A stretch of DNA of 64,000 bases from Chinchilla lanigera (lineage: Eukaryota > Chordata > Mammalia > Rodentia > Chinchillidae): contig NW_004955447.1 in NCBI RefSeq assembly GCF_000276665.1, positions 10,175,542-10,239,541 of the forward strand, read 5' to 3'. Below are positions 47,474 through 60,155 of this stretch, in pieces; the stretch's first letter is position 1; every line of letters begins with the position of its first letter. Below the pieces are notes generated by a model that saw nothing but the letters and a program-made list of their open reading frames with translations, made no database searches and was not told the DNA's origin. The position numbers were made by a program, and so were the translations under genes.

Positions 47474-47569
47474 GGGGCTGGGGATTTAGCTCAGCGGCAA
47501 AGTGCCTGCCTGCCTGGCAAGCACAAGGTCATGAGTTCGGTTCCCGGTACCGGACAAAAACCAAAAAAA
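47474..47569 (+). mobile_element. Young full-length ID SINE with 17-bp target-site duplication
   Basis: ggggctggggatttagctcagcgg through gagttcggttcccggtacc and an A-rich tail, flanked by aaagaacaaacaaagca at 47457-47473 and 47570-47586. The body carries an extra GCCT (gcctgcctgcctgg) compared with the other copies. Confidence 0.93.
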
Positions 47570-47956
47570 AAAGAACAAACAAAGCAAAAACAATAAAAAT
47601 CAGCATTTTGAGGAGAAGCCTAAGAATGCTAAGATGCTACAACATGTTCTGCTCTTTCGAGAAACCTTGCAAATCCCGCAGGCAACTTGGGATTGGATTC
47701 ATTAGCCAAGCAACTGAAAATTCTTTGTACTTAGTAGTAATGTGAACAATATTAATAACTCAATATAATTTCAAAATTGAAACAAAATTTCAGAATTTTT
47801 CTTGCAAAATATGCGTCAGATACCCCCTATGCATGTGAAGTGAATCCCTGGTAGGTAGCTTTAAATACCTATTCATTTATTCCTTTAGTGTTTGATAAAA
47901 TCAAGACATCAATTCAGGTATTATAAGTTCCAAGTCTTTTGCGTGTGTGCACGTCT

Positions 47957-48172
47957 TTTTTTTTTTTTTTTTTTGTACCGGAAATCAAACTCACAACCTC
48001 ACGCTTGCCAGGCAGGCACTGTGCCACTGAGCTCTATCCCCGACACATGTGTGTGTCTTTTTGAAACAGGGCTTTACTATGCATTTCAGGCTGGCTTTGA
48101 ACTCTCAGCAATGCTCCTGCCTCAGCCTCCCAAGTCCTGGGATTACAGATGTGGGCCACCATGGCTGGCAAT
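47957..48172 (-). mobile_element. B1-ID dimeric SINE, antisense
   Basis: On plus: poly-T (47957-47974), antisense ID (47975-48043, accggaaatcaaactcac ... gagctctatcccc), then antisense B1 (48055-48172, gaaacagggctttactatg ... gggattacagatgtgggcc). On the minus strand this is B1, then ID, then poly-A. The ID half shares the GGTACCGG-like end of the solo young IDs. Confidence 0.85.
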
Positions 48173-48514
48173 TCCAAGTCTTTACAACACTATAGTATTT
48201 TTTTTTTAAGTTTCTTACATGTTTCCTAATATTATGTCTTCCTAATTCTATACATTAGCACATACTTCCCAGTGGCTTCCTGATTGTTACTATAATCTAA
48301 AACAATGTTTATTTCTTTGCTTGTGCTCATTTTGCCACTTTGGATCAGAATGTCTCAACTTTTGCCTCCAAGTGAAGGCAAAATCTGCTTTTAGGTGTTA
48401 GGGTACATTTGCATTTCTTCAGGAATGTATGTAACATGAAAAGCCATAGTGAACAAACACTGTATAGTTTCAGCACAGATTCCTGGGGACAGGGGTTTTC
48501 AATCATGGTTTAGT

Positions 48515-48695
48515 TCAGGGACTGGCAGACATATGCTGCAAGTCCAGGTAGAAAATAATTTAGGCTTTCTGGACTTCACACAAGTCCTGTCCCATTCTCG
48601 TCATCGCTTATGATTATTTTACAACTCTCTCAAATTGTGAAAGCTATTCTTAGGTCACGAGCCTATTATAAATAACACATGATATTTACCCCATG
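48515..48695 (+). mobile_element. Old hAT-Charlie-type element fragment
   Basis: cagggactggcagacatatgc, gtagaaaataatttaggctttctgg and cacaagtcctgtcccattctcg parallel the familiar mammalian hAT consensus (ggcaaacttttctgtaaagg ... ttttaggctttgcaggcc). Diverged, no 3' end seen. Confidence 0.5.
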
Positions 48696-49194
48696 GCCAA
48701 GTGTCCTGATCCCATTCATTTTCACTCGAGTCATCCCTTGTTAACTGAGATATGTTGCTGTCTCTCTATCTGAAAGCACTCAGAGCTTCTTGAAGGTAGA
48801 GAACTCTGTACCGTTCACTTTGCTATTAGCACTTTCTCTGAAGTCATGTTATCACTGGTGGCTAATCATGGCACAGAAGTGCTTTCAAATCATCTGCAAA
48901 TGTTTGCCAGTGTGGCCTTGTATGGTGTGTTCAACGCCATGAACAGTGAGAAAGAGCAAACCTTACAGATGGTGAAGTGCATCTTTTACTTATGGTAAGG
49001 CAACATCCTGACACATAAAATTCTTACGTGTTACTTATCTCTTTATAATAGAACTGGTTACAGCTTTGCCTTTCTAGCTGTGTCACTTTACACTGCAAAT
49101 TACTCTACACTCATTTCCTAAGACAGACTTTATCATCTCTGAAAAATTTCCTCTTATGGATATGAAGATTGAAGCTATTCTGTCGCTATAAACT

Positions 49195-49400
49195 ATGCCG
49201 GACTACTTGCCACATGCTTTATCTCCACTATTTCATGTAATCCTCACATCAGTCCTGTCGGGATTATTGCTGTCATTATACACATGGGGAGACTGTGCAC
49301 AGCACTCAGATCACTAGTAGTTGGTAGGCCTGGTGTTTAAAAGGTGGAGTCTGCACTTTTAACCTCTATACTATTCAATCTGGCCAGAAAAAAAAATAAA
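49195..49400 (-). mobile_element. MIR SINE relic, antisense
   Basis: ctatttcatgtaatcctcac, gtcgggattattgctgtcat, catggggagactg and tagttggtaggcctggtg follow antisense MIR from core to tRNA-related end. Confidence 0.75.
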
Positions 49401-49574
49401 GGGGAAGATGACAATAATACTGAAAATAATTTATATTTATTCAGTGTTTGTCATATACTCCATGATATCAGTATTATTATATGTATCGTTCACTTAATGC
49501 CTTATCACTATATAATTTCAATATTACAAAGGCAGAACGTGTGATAGAAGTAAGTGAAATAGTGAGTACCACAC

Positions 49575-50075
49575 CAGGGATACAAGGTGGAACTTCAGAC
49601 ACAGGAGTACAGGCGCCAAGCCATTCTCTTTCCCATGCACACGCTGACGGTTGAGTAACCCCGCTAATTGAGAGAGGAAATATCGCTCCCGGTTCCCCCT
49701 ACTACTCTCTAATTGCCACCAGTGCCTGATCCGCTAAATTACATCCACCAGGCACTCACAGTGATTTACTGCTCTTCACAATGCAATCTTAACAAACCCC
49801 TTTAAAGTTACTGTTAATAACTAGCAATCACTTTTCCTTTAAAAAGTGCTGCAGTGTGTTTTGCTGAAGAATCTCTATGGACTGTCATCTGTGTTCAGAT
49901 CTCTTTGCAGACAAGACATCATTCAGAACAGTGTCACATTCCAGACTCACAAGGCACACGCTGGTCACCTGCGTCAGTACAGTCTGACGGGGCTGTAAAA
50001 CACGCAGGAGGAGGGGGGCTAAATATGCCAAAGAAGAAGAGGCATTTGTAAACCTATTTGCTGCTTTTTTCCCTG
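49575..50075. promoter_or_regulatory. Candidate conserved intronic block
   Basis: Repeat-free with homeodomain cores (cccgctaattgagag, ctctctaattgccacc), a MEF2-like ctaaatatg at about 50018 and several CpGs in an AT-rich setting. It resembles neuronal enhancer sequence; conservation is untested. Confidence 0.3.
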
Positions 50076-52984
50076 ACTTGAATGAAATAACAAATTTATT
50101 AATTATGAGTCACAATGACATGGTTTTTAGCATAGAAAACAAAGTTTTCTGTTGCTCTTTATTTTTTCTTTACTCTTCCACAGCTTCAAATTTATTTCTC
50201 CTTCATTGACCATCAGCGTGTATTTATGATAATTTAGTAGCATGACTCCTTTGGCCTAGCCAAGCACCCTAAATTGGAGAGTGCAGAGTTTCTACTTATT
50301 TTCCATTCTAAACTTGGAGCGTTCATAATGAGTTTTAGCTTGCAATATTGAAAAATGATAGAATTTCATGCTTCTAAAACCAGTGGCATGTTTCTCCCTG
50401 TTTTTAAAATGAATTCATGTCCTTCCCATGACAGATAATTTCAGAAGGAATGAATATTCCTTAAAAATTTGTTATAAATTAGCTAGATCAATTTTAAGAA
50501 AGGAAACAGTCATTGTAATGCATGTAATGTGACTCAACACTCCAAGCTGAGAAATTGAACTTAAAAATTAAACTGAAACAAACAGAAAATCAATATAAAG
50601 TGTGTTTTCCAATCTATTCTTTATGACACTCAGCCAACATCTGCCAGGCAATTCACTAAATGCACTTTTTGTGGTTTTTTTTGTTTTTGTTTTCGATTTT
50701 TAGCAAAAGGAGTAAAATTAGAGGCAAAGCAAATTTTAGAAAATAAAACAAATACCTCATTATTCCTTGCTCTATTGGAACGCTGGCAACATACTTAACA
50801 GTCTATTTAAACTAAGTGGTCCTCGTTTTTTCTCTGAAAATCTATCTGCTAAAGGATCATAAAAACAAATTTGCTAGTGGAAGTACCGAGGAAGGAACCA
50901 CCAACAATAAAACATTACAACGTGTAATTTTCTCACTTTTTAATGAAATGAACTTCTTTGTAGACAAAAAAAAGTGATATCTACTGAGCTGACTATAGTT
51001 TCTATTATATTTTCAGTTTCAAGTTCATATCTGTCAATACTTTATAAATATTATATCTATTGCACAGAGATCCTTTTAAAAATATACCTTGAAAGGGCAC
51101 ATCAATTTCAAATAGGAAATTAGTTTTTCAGGAACCCTAATGTGATAACAGGCTTTGCTGATCTACTGTAAAGTAAGCTGTATACCTCAAAGGATGGTCT
51201 GATTTAGTCACTCCTGTGACTCGGCACCTAGAATAGCCCCTGGAATACAGGAGCTACTTAATGAGGACTTTAGATTTGTTAAATCAATACAGGGTGCTCT
51301 ATTATACATACTCTTGAATAACTAGAACAACGTCAATTGCATCAACAAAGACAAAAGAAAAAATACATAAAATACGGATGTGGATTGTACCACTGCCATA
51401 CTAAGGTTAATATTTTCTGCATATAAAGTTTAAATAATCAAACTACCTGTTATTTTTGGTTAATACTCTAATTACTAGAAAAGGGAAAAACAAATAACTA
51501 CTACATTCCATTCCATCATCCCACATTGTTCCATAATGAAAGCATTTGGGATATCTTTGAGTATGATCAAAAGGGTGTAAAATTGCAATAAGAAGCATTC
51601 ACAATAACGACAGCATACAGTTATTGCATCTTTATTATGTATAAACCCTTACAATTAACTTATTTATCAAAATAACTTTTTACGGTAGGAATGATCATTC
51701 TCAATTATAACTTAAAACCTGTATTATAAAATCAACATTTTAGAAATGAAAAACATAGTAAGATGAAATTAAATTGCTTGCTTAAAATCACAAGAGACAG
51801 TTATGAATGTAAGAAAGATAGCCATGTCTGGAACTTAATATAATGCGTGTACATGGTCTCCCAACAGGATAATAGATCAGTTTATATTGAATAATTTTTC
51901 TCACTCAGAAAATGAAATGATACAAGAGTTGCATTGCCTCCTTCATGGTCAATGAATTAAAAATATATTCAAATGCATGGTATTTTGAACAAAATACTAA
52001 TTTATGAATTTGGGCCAGTTTACCATCACCATATATAAAACTAAAGCAATGTGGAATACAGAATCTGGCATCTGCTAAGTAAACTATATACACATTTTGA
52101 AATGGAGCATGGAGATAAGAGATAATTTCATAGATTTATCAAGTTTGTATTCACTAGCCTCAAACAACGGCATTTCAGAGAACAAGTCTTTCCTCAACAT
52201 CAGTTTCTCTGTAACTAGCGTAGATGGATTCATCAGACCATGGTCTTGTCTATACTCCACTGTCTATGTGCATTTTTCAGAAGAAAAAAGATTTTGGACA
52301 TAAAATGATCATTTCCTAGAAATGAAAGCTACAAAGCAAATGCACACACAAAGGAAAGCAAAACTTTACAAAATGCTGGTGTGTGGCAGAGCTTTGAGAA
52401 TAGGTCTGTCTTCTTTAAATCAAGTGCAGTGGAATCTAACACTGAAACTGATGTCTTAATATAATCTACAAGTTAAGTTTGTGCACGTGGAGGAATCAGC
52501 GCTCTTTTATGAATCTTGTCCCAGTTTAGTAAACTATATATTTTCTGTTTGAATCCAGGGCCATTAAACTCTTGCAGAGTGTTTACTGCACTATACATAT
52601 TATCGGTCCCGTCCCCGAACAATGCCGTCTGTCTGTTTTATAGCTAATGTAGCATTTCTCCATGACATCCATAGATTAAAACATTTACTAGCAGAGAAAG
52701 TGTGTGAAAGCACAGCAAACTCATTTCGCTACAAGCAAACTCAATAAATCTGTCCAGTTCACTGATGTTCACTTTCATTTAAAATCAGTACTTATTTATC
52801 TTGCAAACTTCAAGAAGGCAGAAGAGAGGTATGTTTCTTTCTTTTTTTTTCTCCCCTAGAGGCAAAGGTACCTTGCTAAGGGGAATAATGACAGTTGTAA
52901 TAGGACCAGATCTGCATTTCTTATATGTACTTGATAATAACAGAAAAGTGTCAGTGAGACATACATTAAACTCTAAAGCATCCT
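50076..52984. other. Intronic sequence, mostly unannotated
   Basis: A short MIR/L2-like piece may lie at about 51215-51275 (cacctagaatagcccctgg). The stretch 52440-52790 is repeat-free with ACAAT and E-box motifs (gtgcacgtggagg) and could be regulatory. No exon. Confidence 0.4.
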
Positions 52985-53195
52985 ATCTATTGTCACCCGG
53001 CTCCTTCTCTGCCTCCTGTACATCCCGCCCATGAGCAGGTCTCCTTCTCGTGGTCCTCTGCCCTTCTGTCCTGCCTTGGAGCCAGTTTACTATGGACTGA
53101 AATCTTTATGAACCAAGCCGAAATAAAGCTTTCTTCCTATAAATTGTGTGCATCAAGAATTTTTCCCAGCGATAAATAAAGTGGCTAAGACAGTG
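52985..53195 (+). mobile_element. MaLR-type LTR fragment
   Basis: Contains ccttctctgcctcctgtac, tttactatggactgaaatc, cgaaataaagctttcttcc (polyadenylation region) and the terminal aagtggctaagacagtg, the same 3' module as the other MaLR copies here. Confidence 0.75.
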
Positions 53196-55770
53196 TTCAA
53201 GTTTTTTTTTTCTTTTCTTATCCTTTAGTTACCAAAGCAGTTGGTTAAGGAAAAAGGCTTACATTACTATTCTTCTAGAAACAGTCTGACAAATTGGTCA
53301 AGAATATAAAAGCTAATGTAGATGCTCACAGATCGTACTAAATTATTCCCAAGTTCTATGTGACAATAATGTTTTCCTTGTTTAAGACAATAAGGTAGAA
53401 GAATAATAATGCTTATTAAGCCAGATAATTCTCATAATTGTAAAATAACTATAGTATACCTTTCAAATAACTACCATGAAGTACAAAAATATCTTATTAG
53501 AATTTCATTCTGACACATTTGATTTTATTTCTTAAAAGAGATTTGTAAATGAACACCTTGTTTTCATTTTTATATATTATTTTCTTGCACACAAACTTCC
53601 TTCTGCATACACACAAAAACAAGTTCCTTACAGGGTTACTCTTCGCCCAACTAACTCTTTTGGAATGAAACAGTATTTCTCCTCTATCTGTAGAGGATAG
53701 CATTTTGTAAATGCTTTTTGTCGTTGAACACTGCCTTTAATAATCTATACATTTATAAGGGATTGCATAAAATTCCACTTCTACGAACCTTTCAGCATTT
53801 TGTCATGTAGCTCCCAGTTGTTGAGAAAAACCTCCTTTTTATTAAAATTTATCAATTTGGAGATCTGAAGTAAGAAATCACTTCAATTACTTTGTTAAGA
53901 AGAATTGTAATTCCTAGAATAGCAGAAAAGAAGAAATTCCCTGTGGCATAGGTGAACAGTTTAGAACCTGTGACCCTAACCTGACCAACAAGATTATGGC
54001 TGCTCTCTAGGAAGGCAGAAAATGTGTTAAATGTCCAAAAAGATGGTAAGATGATTAATGTAACAAATCTGATTTATAAATGCTATGCAGTATTTCCATA
54101 CCAACATTACATAAATAATAGCAAATACTGTTAGATTGATGATGCTTATGTTTTTAGTTCCTTAAACATAATAAATCCAAATATTTCTATGTGATATAGT
54201 GTCCAGTGTGGACCTGTGGAAATAAAGCCTCAGTCAAGGAACACAAAGAAGGCTGTTAAAATGGGGTGGGGGGTTAGCCCAAGAAATAAGTGAGGAAAAC
54301 ATGTAGAGAGACACACAAGAAAAGAAAAATCAAAATATAGGGTATCATTAAAGTTGTTGTTCGCTAGGAGGAGCAATTCCACTCAGATCTCTCAGAAATG
54401 TATAGATTGCACCCCGGATTGTGCAACCAAAATGCAGGAAGCTGCAGTGGTTATGTACAGACCCCCTCCCCCACAGCTAAGGTCAGTTTTTACCAACATC
54501 AACTCTCCTGAATACAGGAAGATGGCTGTCACACTGGCCAAGTGGGCTGCTGGCTTTAGGGAAGGTTTTAAGATAAAATGCTAAGGACAAATAGACATCT
54601 GAGGTAAGACACGGGTAAAACATGTAGGCCTGAGTTCCGAAGAAATTGTTCTTCTCGGGTCTAGCAGAAATCAGAGTTGCACCAACAATATGTGTGCAAA
54701 GTGTGTGTGTGTGCACGTGTGTGCATCTGTGTGCACGTGCACATGAATAAAATAGAACCTAGGCCTTAGTCTTTCACTCGTACTTTCTCAGTGTACTGAG
54801 TTTTACCTTTGTTTAGCAGTGACTTCAATTTGGGGGCACTGTTTGTCTTGTGCTTTTTTTTTAACCTAGCAGATTTTCTTCACTCATTTCTAACAAAAAC
54901 TTTTTTTCTATAATATTACAAGCCTATTTTTGTAACATCCTTTCCAGTTATGTGCAGCTGAGTGTGAAAAGTTCTGAAAAGAACTTTAGCTAGAGATCTA
55001 AAATGTACACTTTCCACAGAACTTCTGCTTCAGGCACAGAAAAGTGAGACACAACCTCTTGGAGCTGATCCTGTCTATTCTCCTGTCAGTCCTGGGAAGG
55101 GAGAAGAAGAAAAGACAAATCACCTGGATCATCTCTCTCAAGTTCACAGCTAAAACACAGCTGACAAGGCTTTGGCAGAAGTCATAAATAATTCCTTTCT
55201 ACTAGTCCACTTCATATGATAACATTTATTTGAATTTAGCTCTTGGATAGCCTTTTCTATTTTGATAAGAGAAAATGTGTTGAGATAGAACTTTATTGCA
55301 CTAAGTCATCATTTAATGAAATATTTTCTATGTAAAAATCATTGCTCATTTTAAGGACTTTTATTTCTTGGCTTTTAAAAACATAGCACAGAACAGTACT
55401 TTGAGAAGTTACCATCAGTTCATTTTAGTAGAAAGGGACCCCAGATGCCGGAGTAAGAAACACAGACATTCTTTGTTCTTTGTGTAGCGAGTGAGTTCTG
55501 TTCCCACAAACAAGTCACTAAATGAACTGGTCGCTAAAGAAGAAATTGTATCTAGTATGTACATTATAACATTCCAAGCAGAGAAAGAGTCAAAGGAAAC
55601 TCCAACTTGATGACTTTCCTTTTGTTCGTATAACTCTTGCAGCTAGTACTGCATAACAGAACATAAAACTACCATACTGTACTACAGGGTACAGTCAGCA
55701 AAAATTACTGTTCTGTATAAATGAGGAGTAATGTAAGAAAAAGGTATTGAGGCTCTATAAACAAGATATA
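53196..55770. other. Intronic sequence with possible unclassified LTR-like block
   Basis: The segment 54350-54690 is G+C-richer and recalls LTR sequence but cannot be assigned. A (GT)n tract lies at about 54700-54745. No exon. Confidence 0.35.
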
Positions 55771-55773
55771 CAG

Positions 55774-55950
55774 CTGGGCATTGTGGTGCACGCCTGCAAT
55801 TTCAGCCCTCGGAAGGCTGAGGCAGGAGGATCATTGTGAGTTCAAGACTGGCCTGGGCTACAAAATGAGTGAGGCCAGCCTGAACTGCATGGCGAGACCC
55901 TGTCTCAAAAAGACAAAATAAAGTAAAATAAAATAAAATAAAATAAAATA
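55774..55950 (+). mobile_element. B1 SINE with (AAAAT)n tail
   Basis: gctgggcattgtggtgcac, aaggctgaggcaggaggatc, gttcaagactggcctggg and cgagaccctgtctcaaaa are the 7SL-derived order. The body includes a second gaggccagcctg-like segment, as in B1 with the internal quasi-duplication. Near-duplicates aacaagatatacag and aacaaggtgtacag flank it at 55760-55773 and 55951-55964. Confidence 0.88.
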
Positions 55951-56304
55951 AACAAGGTGTACAGAACAGTATAAAAAAACCACAGGTTGTAAGTCCCAAC
56001 AGGTGTTAAACAGGGAGGTTGTTAAACATGTCATGTCAATGTAACAGTGACGGGGAGTGCTTCCAACTGCATCCTGTATGGTTTCACTTACTGATTTACA
56101 TCTTCAGAGCCCTTTGTAACTTTTAAGAATTTAAGAGAACATACCTGAAACCTAAATTTCAATCAAAGTCAATTAATCTAACTCACTAAATTAGTAAGGA
56201 AGTTAAAATATTTATACATAATGTAAAGGCAACAGAATGTATGGTTTTCTGAACACTGGAAGCCCAAGAAATGCTTGCTGATTCACTGACTTCATGAACT
56301 TAAG

Positions 56305-56682
56305 GGTGAGTGTCATGTTTTCTGTCTGGGTGTCCCCCAAAGCCTCATGCGGTCATGGGGTGGGCTTCTAGAGTTTATGATTGATCCATGATCCAATGCT
56401 GGGATTATGGGTGTGACTGCTACCTATAACTACCTGGGGCAGGTTGTTTGCATACAATGTAAGGGAGGGAAAGAGGCACTCCCTCTCCTGCCTTTTTGCT
56501 CTTATTGTTTTTGCTATGTTCTGCTGCCATCTTGCCCTCTGCCATGTGCCACTCTGCCTGGGAACCAGCCCAGTATGGACTGAAATCTCCACAAACTGTG
56601 AGCTAAATACACCTTTCCTTCATTCATTTTGGGCATCAGGTATTTTGTCCCAGCTTCGAGAGAAAAGTAACCGAGACAATGA
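56305..56682 (+). mobile_element. MaLR-type solo LTR, near full length
   Basis: Runs from about gtgagtgtcatgttttctg through tgctgccatcttgccctctg and tatggactgaaatctccac, then ctaaatacacctttcc (polyadenylation region), to gaaaagtaaccgagacaatg. No adjacent gag/pol remnant is visible. Confidence 0.8.
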
Positions 56683-57079
56683 GTCAATAAGAACTAACTT
56701 CTAGATGGTGGAAAAACATTGAAAAAATGGGTACACTCATTGCTGGTGACAGAAGTGTAATTGGGTCTGCGATGCTTTTTCACTGGAGGAAGGAGTACAA
56801 GAGATCATTTACTACTGTTATAATTAATACAGAAGTGTAATATGTTTACTGAAGTCAAAATAGGCTGCAGACTCAAGCTAGTGATACAGCAGTAATAGGC
56901 GTTTATATTTACACATGTTAATGATCATTACAAGTCATCATTACATGTTTATATAATTACGTTTGAATGCACAGTGTACGCTTCAGCATCTGTGATACGA
57001 GTCATCAATTTCTACGTAGCTGGGTGTTTTGGTAGATCAGATATCCAGATTTAACTGATGGACAATTTTAAAAGCCTAC

Positions 57080-57418
57080 TTTGATGGCTCATCCACAGTG
57101 TTAACTGGATCTGCCTAAGAACTCCCTACGGTATTAGGAAAGCACACTTCTACACATGTCAGGTGTCATGGGGGGCAGCTGTGAAAGCTACATGGAGGCT
57201 GTGTCTGGTCTCTGGGCTCTTCCCCTCCTCTCAGCTAGCAGTTGCCAGGAGGCAACCAGCATGGCTCTGCCGTGCTCCTCCACCTTGGGCTCCTGCTGTG
57301 GAAACCCATCAACCATGGACTGAAAATTCTGAAACTGAGAGTCGGAAAAATACTTCTTCTCCTTTAGGCTTCAGGTGTCAGATATTTTGTCCCAGCAATG
57401 GGAAAGCTCACCAGCATG
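57080..57418 (+). mobile_element. MaLR-type LTR copy
   Basis: Starts near gatggctcatccacagtg and shows ccatggactgaaaattctg and a terminal module tcagatattttgtcccagc. It lies only about 400 nt after another LTR in the same orientation, but the two differ too much to be a matched 5'/3' pair. Confidence 0.65.
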
Positions 57419-57469
57419 CATGTTGAGAATTTTGGTTAAGAAGAAAAATGTTTAAATTTAAAACAATAC

Positions 57470-57571
57470 TTTTTTTTGTTGTTGTTGTTTTTCTCCGGTA
57501 CCAGGGACCGAACTCATGACCTTGCGCTTCCCAGGCAGGCGCTTTTACCACTGAGCTAAATCCCCAGCCCC
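57470..57571 (-). mobile_element. Young ID SINE, antisense, with 11-bp target-site duplication
   Basis: The minus strand runs ggggctggggatttagctc to the GGTACC end at about 57497 on plus, followed by a tail read as ttttttttgttgttg on plus. Flanking taaaacaatac lies at 57459-57469 and 57572-57582. Confidence 0.9.
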
Positions 57572-57864
57572 TAAAACAATACATTTGAATGCTGAAACCT
57601 AAGTGTAGACTGAGAGAGATCCATTGAGATTAAAAAAAAAAAACAAACCAAAATTACAGTGATGGATAAGGCGTCAAGAAGAAGGTGCCATCTATTGAAT
57701 TCCAGCATAGAAGTTCACATAGTGTTATCAGCTATGTAACTGTATAGAACACAAGCAAAAAGCCTATGGGACTGGAATACATCATAGCAAATTAAACAGT
57801 TTAATTTTTAAATTGCACCATTTTACAAGCAAATTCTTACTTATTCATTATATAAATATCTTTG

Positions 57865-57990
57865 TGCTGTAGAGGAGCGACTCAAAGTTCTGTGAGATGG
57901 GTAATTTAAGGACACAGAGCTAACAACTAATCTGCTTTGGACTGAAATCTGTATTTGTCAGATTCCAGAGCCTGTTTTCGCACCCAAATG
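57865..57990 (-). mobile_element. Possible MIR fragment, antisense
   Basis: gtgagatgggtaatttaaggacacagagctaac and gtcagattccagagcctg weakly match the antisense MIR 3' half. Confidence 0.35.
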
Positions 57991-59444
57991 CTATACTTTT
58001 GTTTGTGAATGTAATCGAGTATAGAATGAAATACAAATGTGAAGTATAACTTTCATTGCAATGATTCCTAAATTCTCAGAGACATTTTTCCCCTTAAAGT
58101 GTTCAAAATCCATGATAACTGCCTTTACTGAACCAGTGGTATCTACTTGGTCTATAATTATACTATTACAGCAAAACTCTGAAGCATATGTTCCAAGGAA
58201 GGAGTATTGGTTTGTAGGATCCCCTTGTCAACTGGATCTTTACTTTGGTAGACAGAAAATAGTACCAGCTATCATTCATATCTTTATGTGCTGGAACTTT
58301 ACATTATAAACTGAGTATCATTTATAACTACTACAGTGAGATACATTCTTCTACTAAAATAATAACAGATTAATAATATTTGGTCATAATGCTCGTGAAT
58401 GTTGAGAGTTATGCTACAATAACTGTTTTATGAAAAATTAGATCCCTGACACAAGAAGTTTAGTTCCAAAATTACATTTCATGTTCAGTTATAAAGGTTT
58501 GGGGATTGGTATTCCCCTAAGCACCATGTGTACCTGTTGGTAACTTTCACAGACAGAATCAAAACAAAATAGAATTCATAATATAGCATGTGCTCTCAAA
58601 GTTTAATCAATGTGTAAAATTTATCTACAACTGAGAAATGTAATGTCTACTAGATAAAATATTAAAGATTTTGTAATTAGAAGTTTGTGGTAGGTAGTAT
58701 CTTAGAATCAACTTACACAAAGTTCCACCAAAGCCCAAACAAAAGCAAAAACAATCAACACAAAACCCAAATCGATGATTTTATTTGAAATGTATGAACT
58801 TTGACAAGCATAATAGACTGTAGTAAAACTGGCAGATCATTCCACTGAGAGGGAAGCACTCTGAAGGAACATACAGTACTATATTAGTGAAGGAAATTTA
58901 GTTCAGGAGAACTTCCCAGATTTGGGCATTTAGATGTGTTTCAAATATACACACCCTTAAATGCAGGCCTAGATACATGCTTAGCAGCACTGATCCATAA
59001 TTTAAGCATAATGTGTAATGTTTTTGCTCAGAATAATTCATACAATATTTTACTTAAAAATTCAGAAATTCAATACATTTCTGCAGTGCTATCGCCCTGT
59101 GACATGGGCATAAAAATCCCCATCTAGGTCAAAGACTATGGCTATGGTAGACAAGTACCTGGATCCTTAATGCTGCCCATTTCCAAGAGAGGAGAAGGAC
59201 ATGGTGATGTGTGGCTACAGGAGGTGAGCACGGTTCCTCTGTGTAAGTGTAAGAACGATTTAAAATTCAGGATCAAATTGGTCATTGCCCAAGACTGACC
59301 CACCAACTTTTCTCTCTGTAAATGTCATCTACTGTCTCTAAAAATTTAAAATCACAACTCATCTTTGTTGGACAAATATAAACAGAATTTTACAAAGGCT
59401 GTGATGCCAAAACCTCAAATGGATTTACCACTGACTTTAGAACT

Positions 59445-59508
59445 GGGAGGGAGGGGGTGCTAGGAACTGAATCCCAGACCGCAGGCATGCTACCTCTCTA
59501 GCCTGCTA
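59445..59508 (-). mobile_element. Short antisense ID fragment
   Basis: gggtgctaggaactgaatcccagaccgcaggcatgc is the 3' half of an old ID element in antisense. Confidence 0.45.
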
Positions 59509-59944
59509 AAACTACATTTAATACCATTTTTATATATTTGGATAACATGAGAAACTCACCTCATTTTGAACATCCAAAAATCAAATTCTAGTTTTAGTTA
59601 AATATTTCAAAGCATCAGACATAACAAAACCAACTTGACTATAAGGAAACCATGTGCTTCCTTAAATAACCGTCATCTAGGAGTTGACCTATGATAAAAG
59701 TCAGCTGGAGTTACAAGGCACTCCAGACGCATTTTTTACAATATCCTGTGCAATTCTGTGTGCCAAAATATGAGCTCTCTTGAATACACCAACCATAAAT
59801 TTAACTGCATTCATTTGAAAAGTTTATCCTAACCACTACTGGCAGAATTCAGATTAATACATTAAAAATAATTTATGCGACAAATAGTGTGGAATTTTCT
59901 TAATTGAACAGGGCATGTAGGAGTTGAAAGAGAACACTTTTGTG

Positions 59945-60155
59945 TCAGACTTTCAAATGGTGAAATACCGGTTCTAGCTCTGAACAGCCAGGGAACACTG
60001 AATAAATTACATATAATCATTCTTTGCTTCAGGTCTCTTCTAGTTGAAAAAAAAGAGTTCGTAGAATTCTCTGTCTCTTGGCCTTATTGTGAGATTCAAA
60101 CAGAGGGTGGTACAGAGAAAGTGCTCGGTAAGTACTAGATATAGTTATCATTTGC
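59945..60155 (+). mobile_element. MIR SINE relic
   Basis: accggttctagctctgaac, cattctttgcttcaggtc, ttattgtgagattcaaac and gagaaagtgctcggtaag match sense MIR, with a short internal A-rich insertion near 60050. Confidence 0.65.

Noticed and set aside
47474..47569. tRNA gene (A and B boxes present)
   Set aside because: The body has a tRNA-derived promoter but is followed by an A-rich tail and flanked by target-site duplications; it is a SINE. The same applies to the other ID copies.
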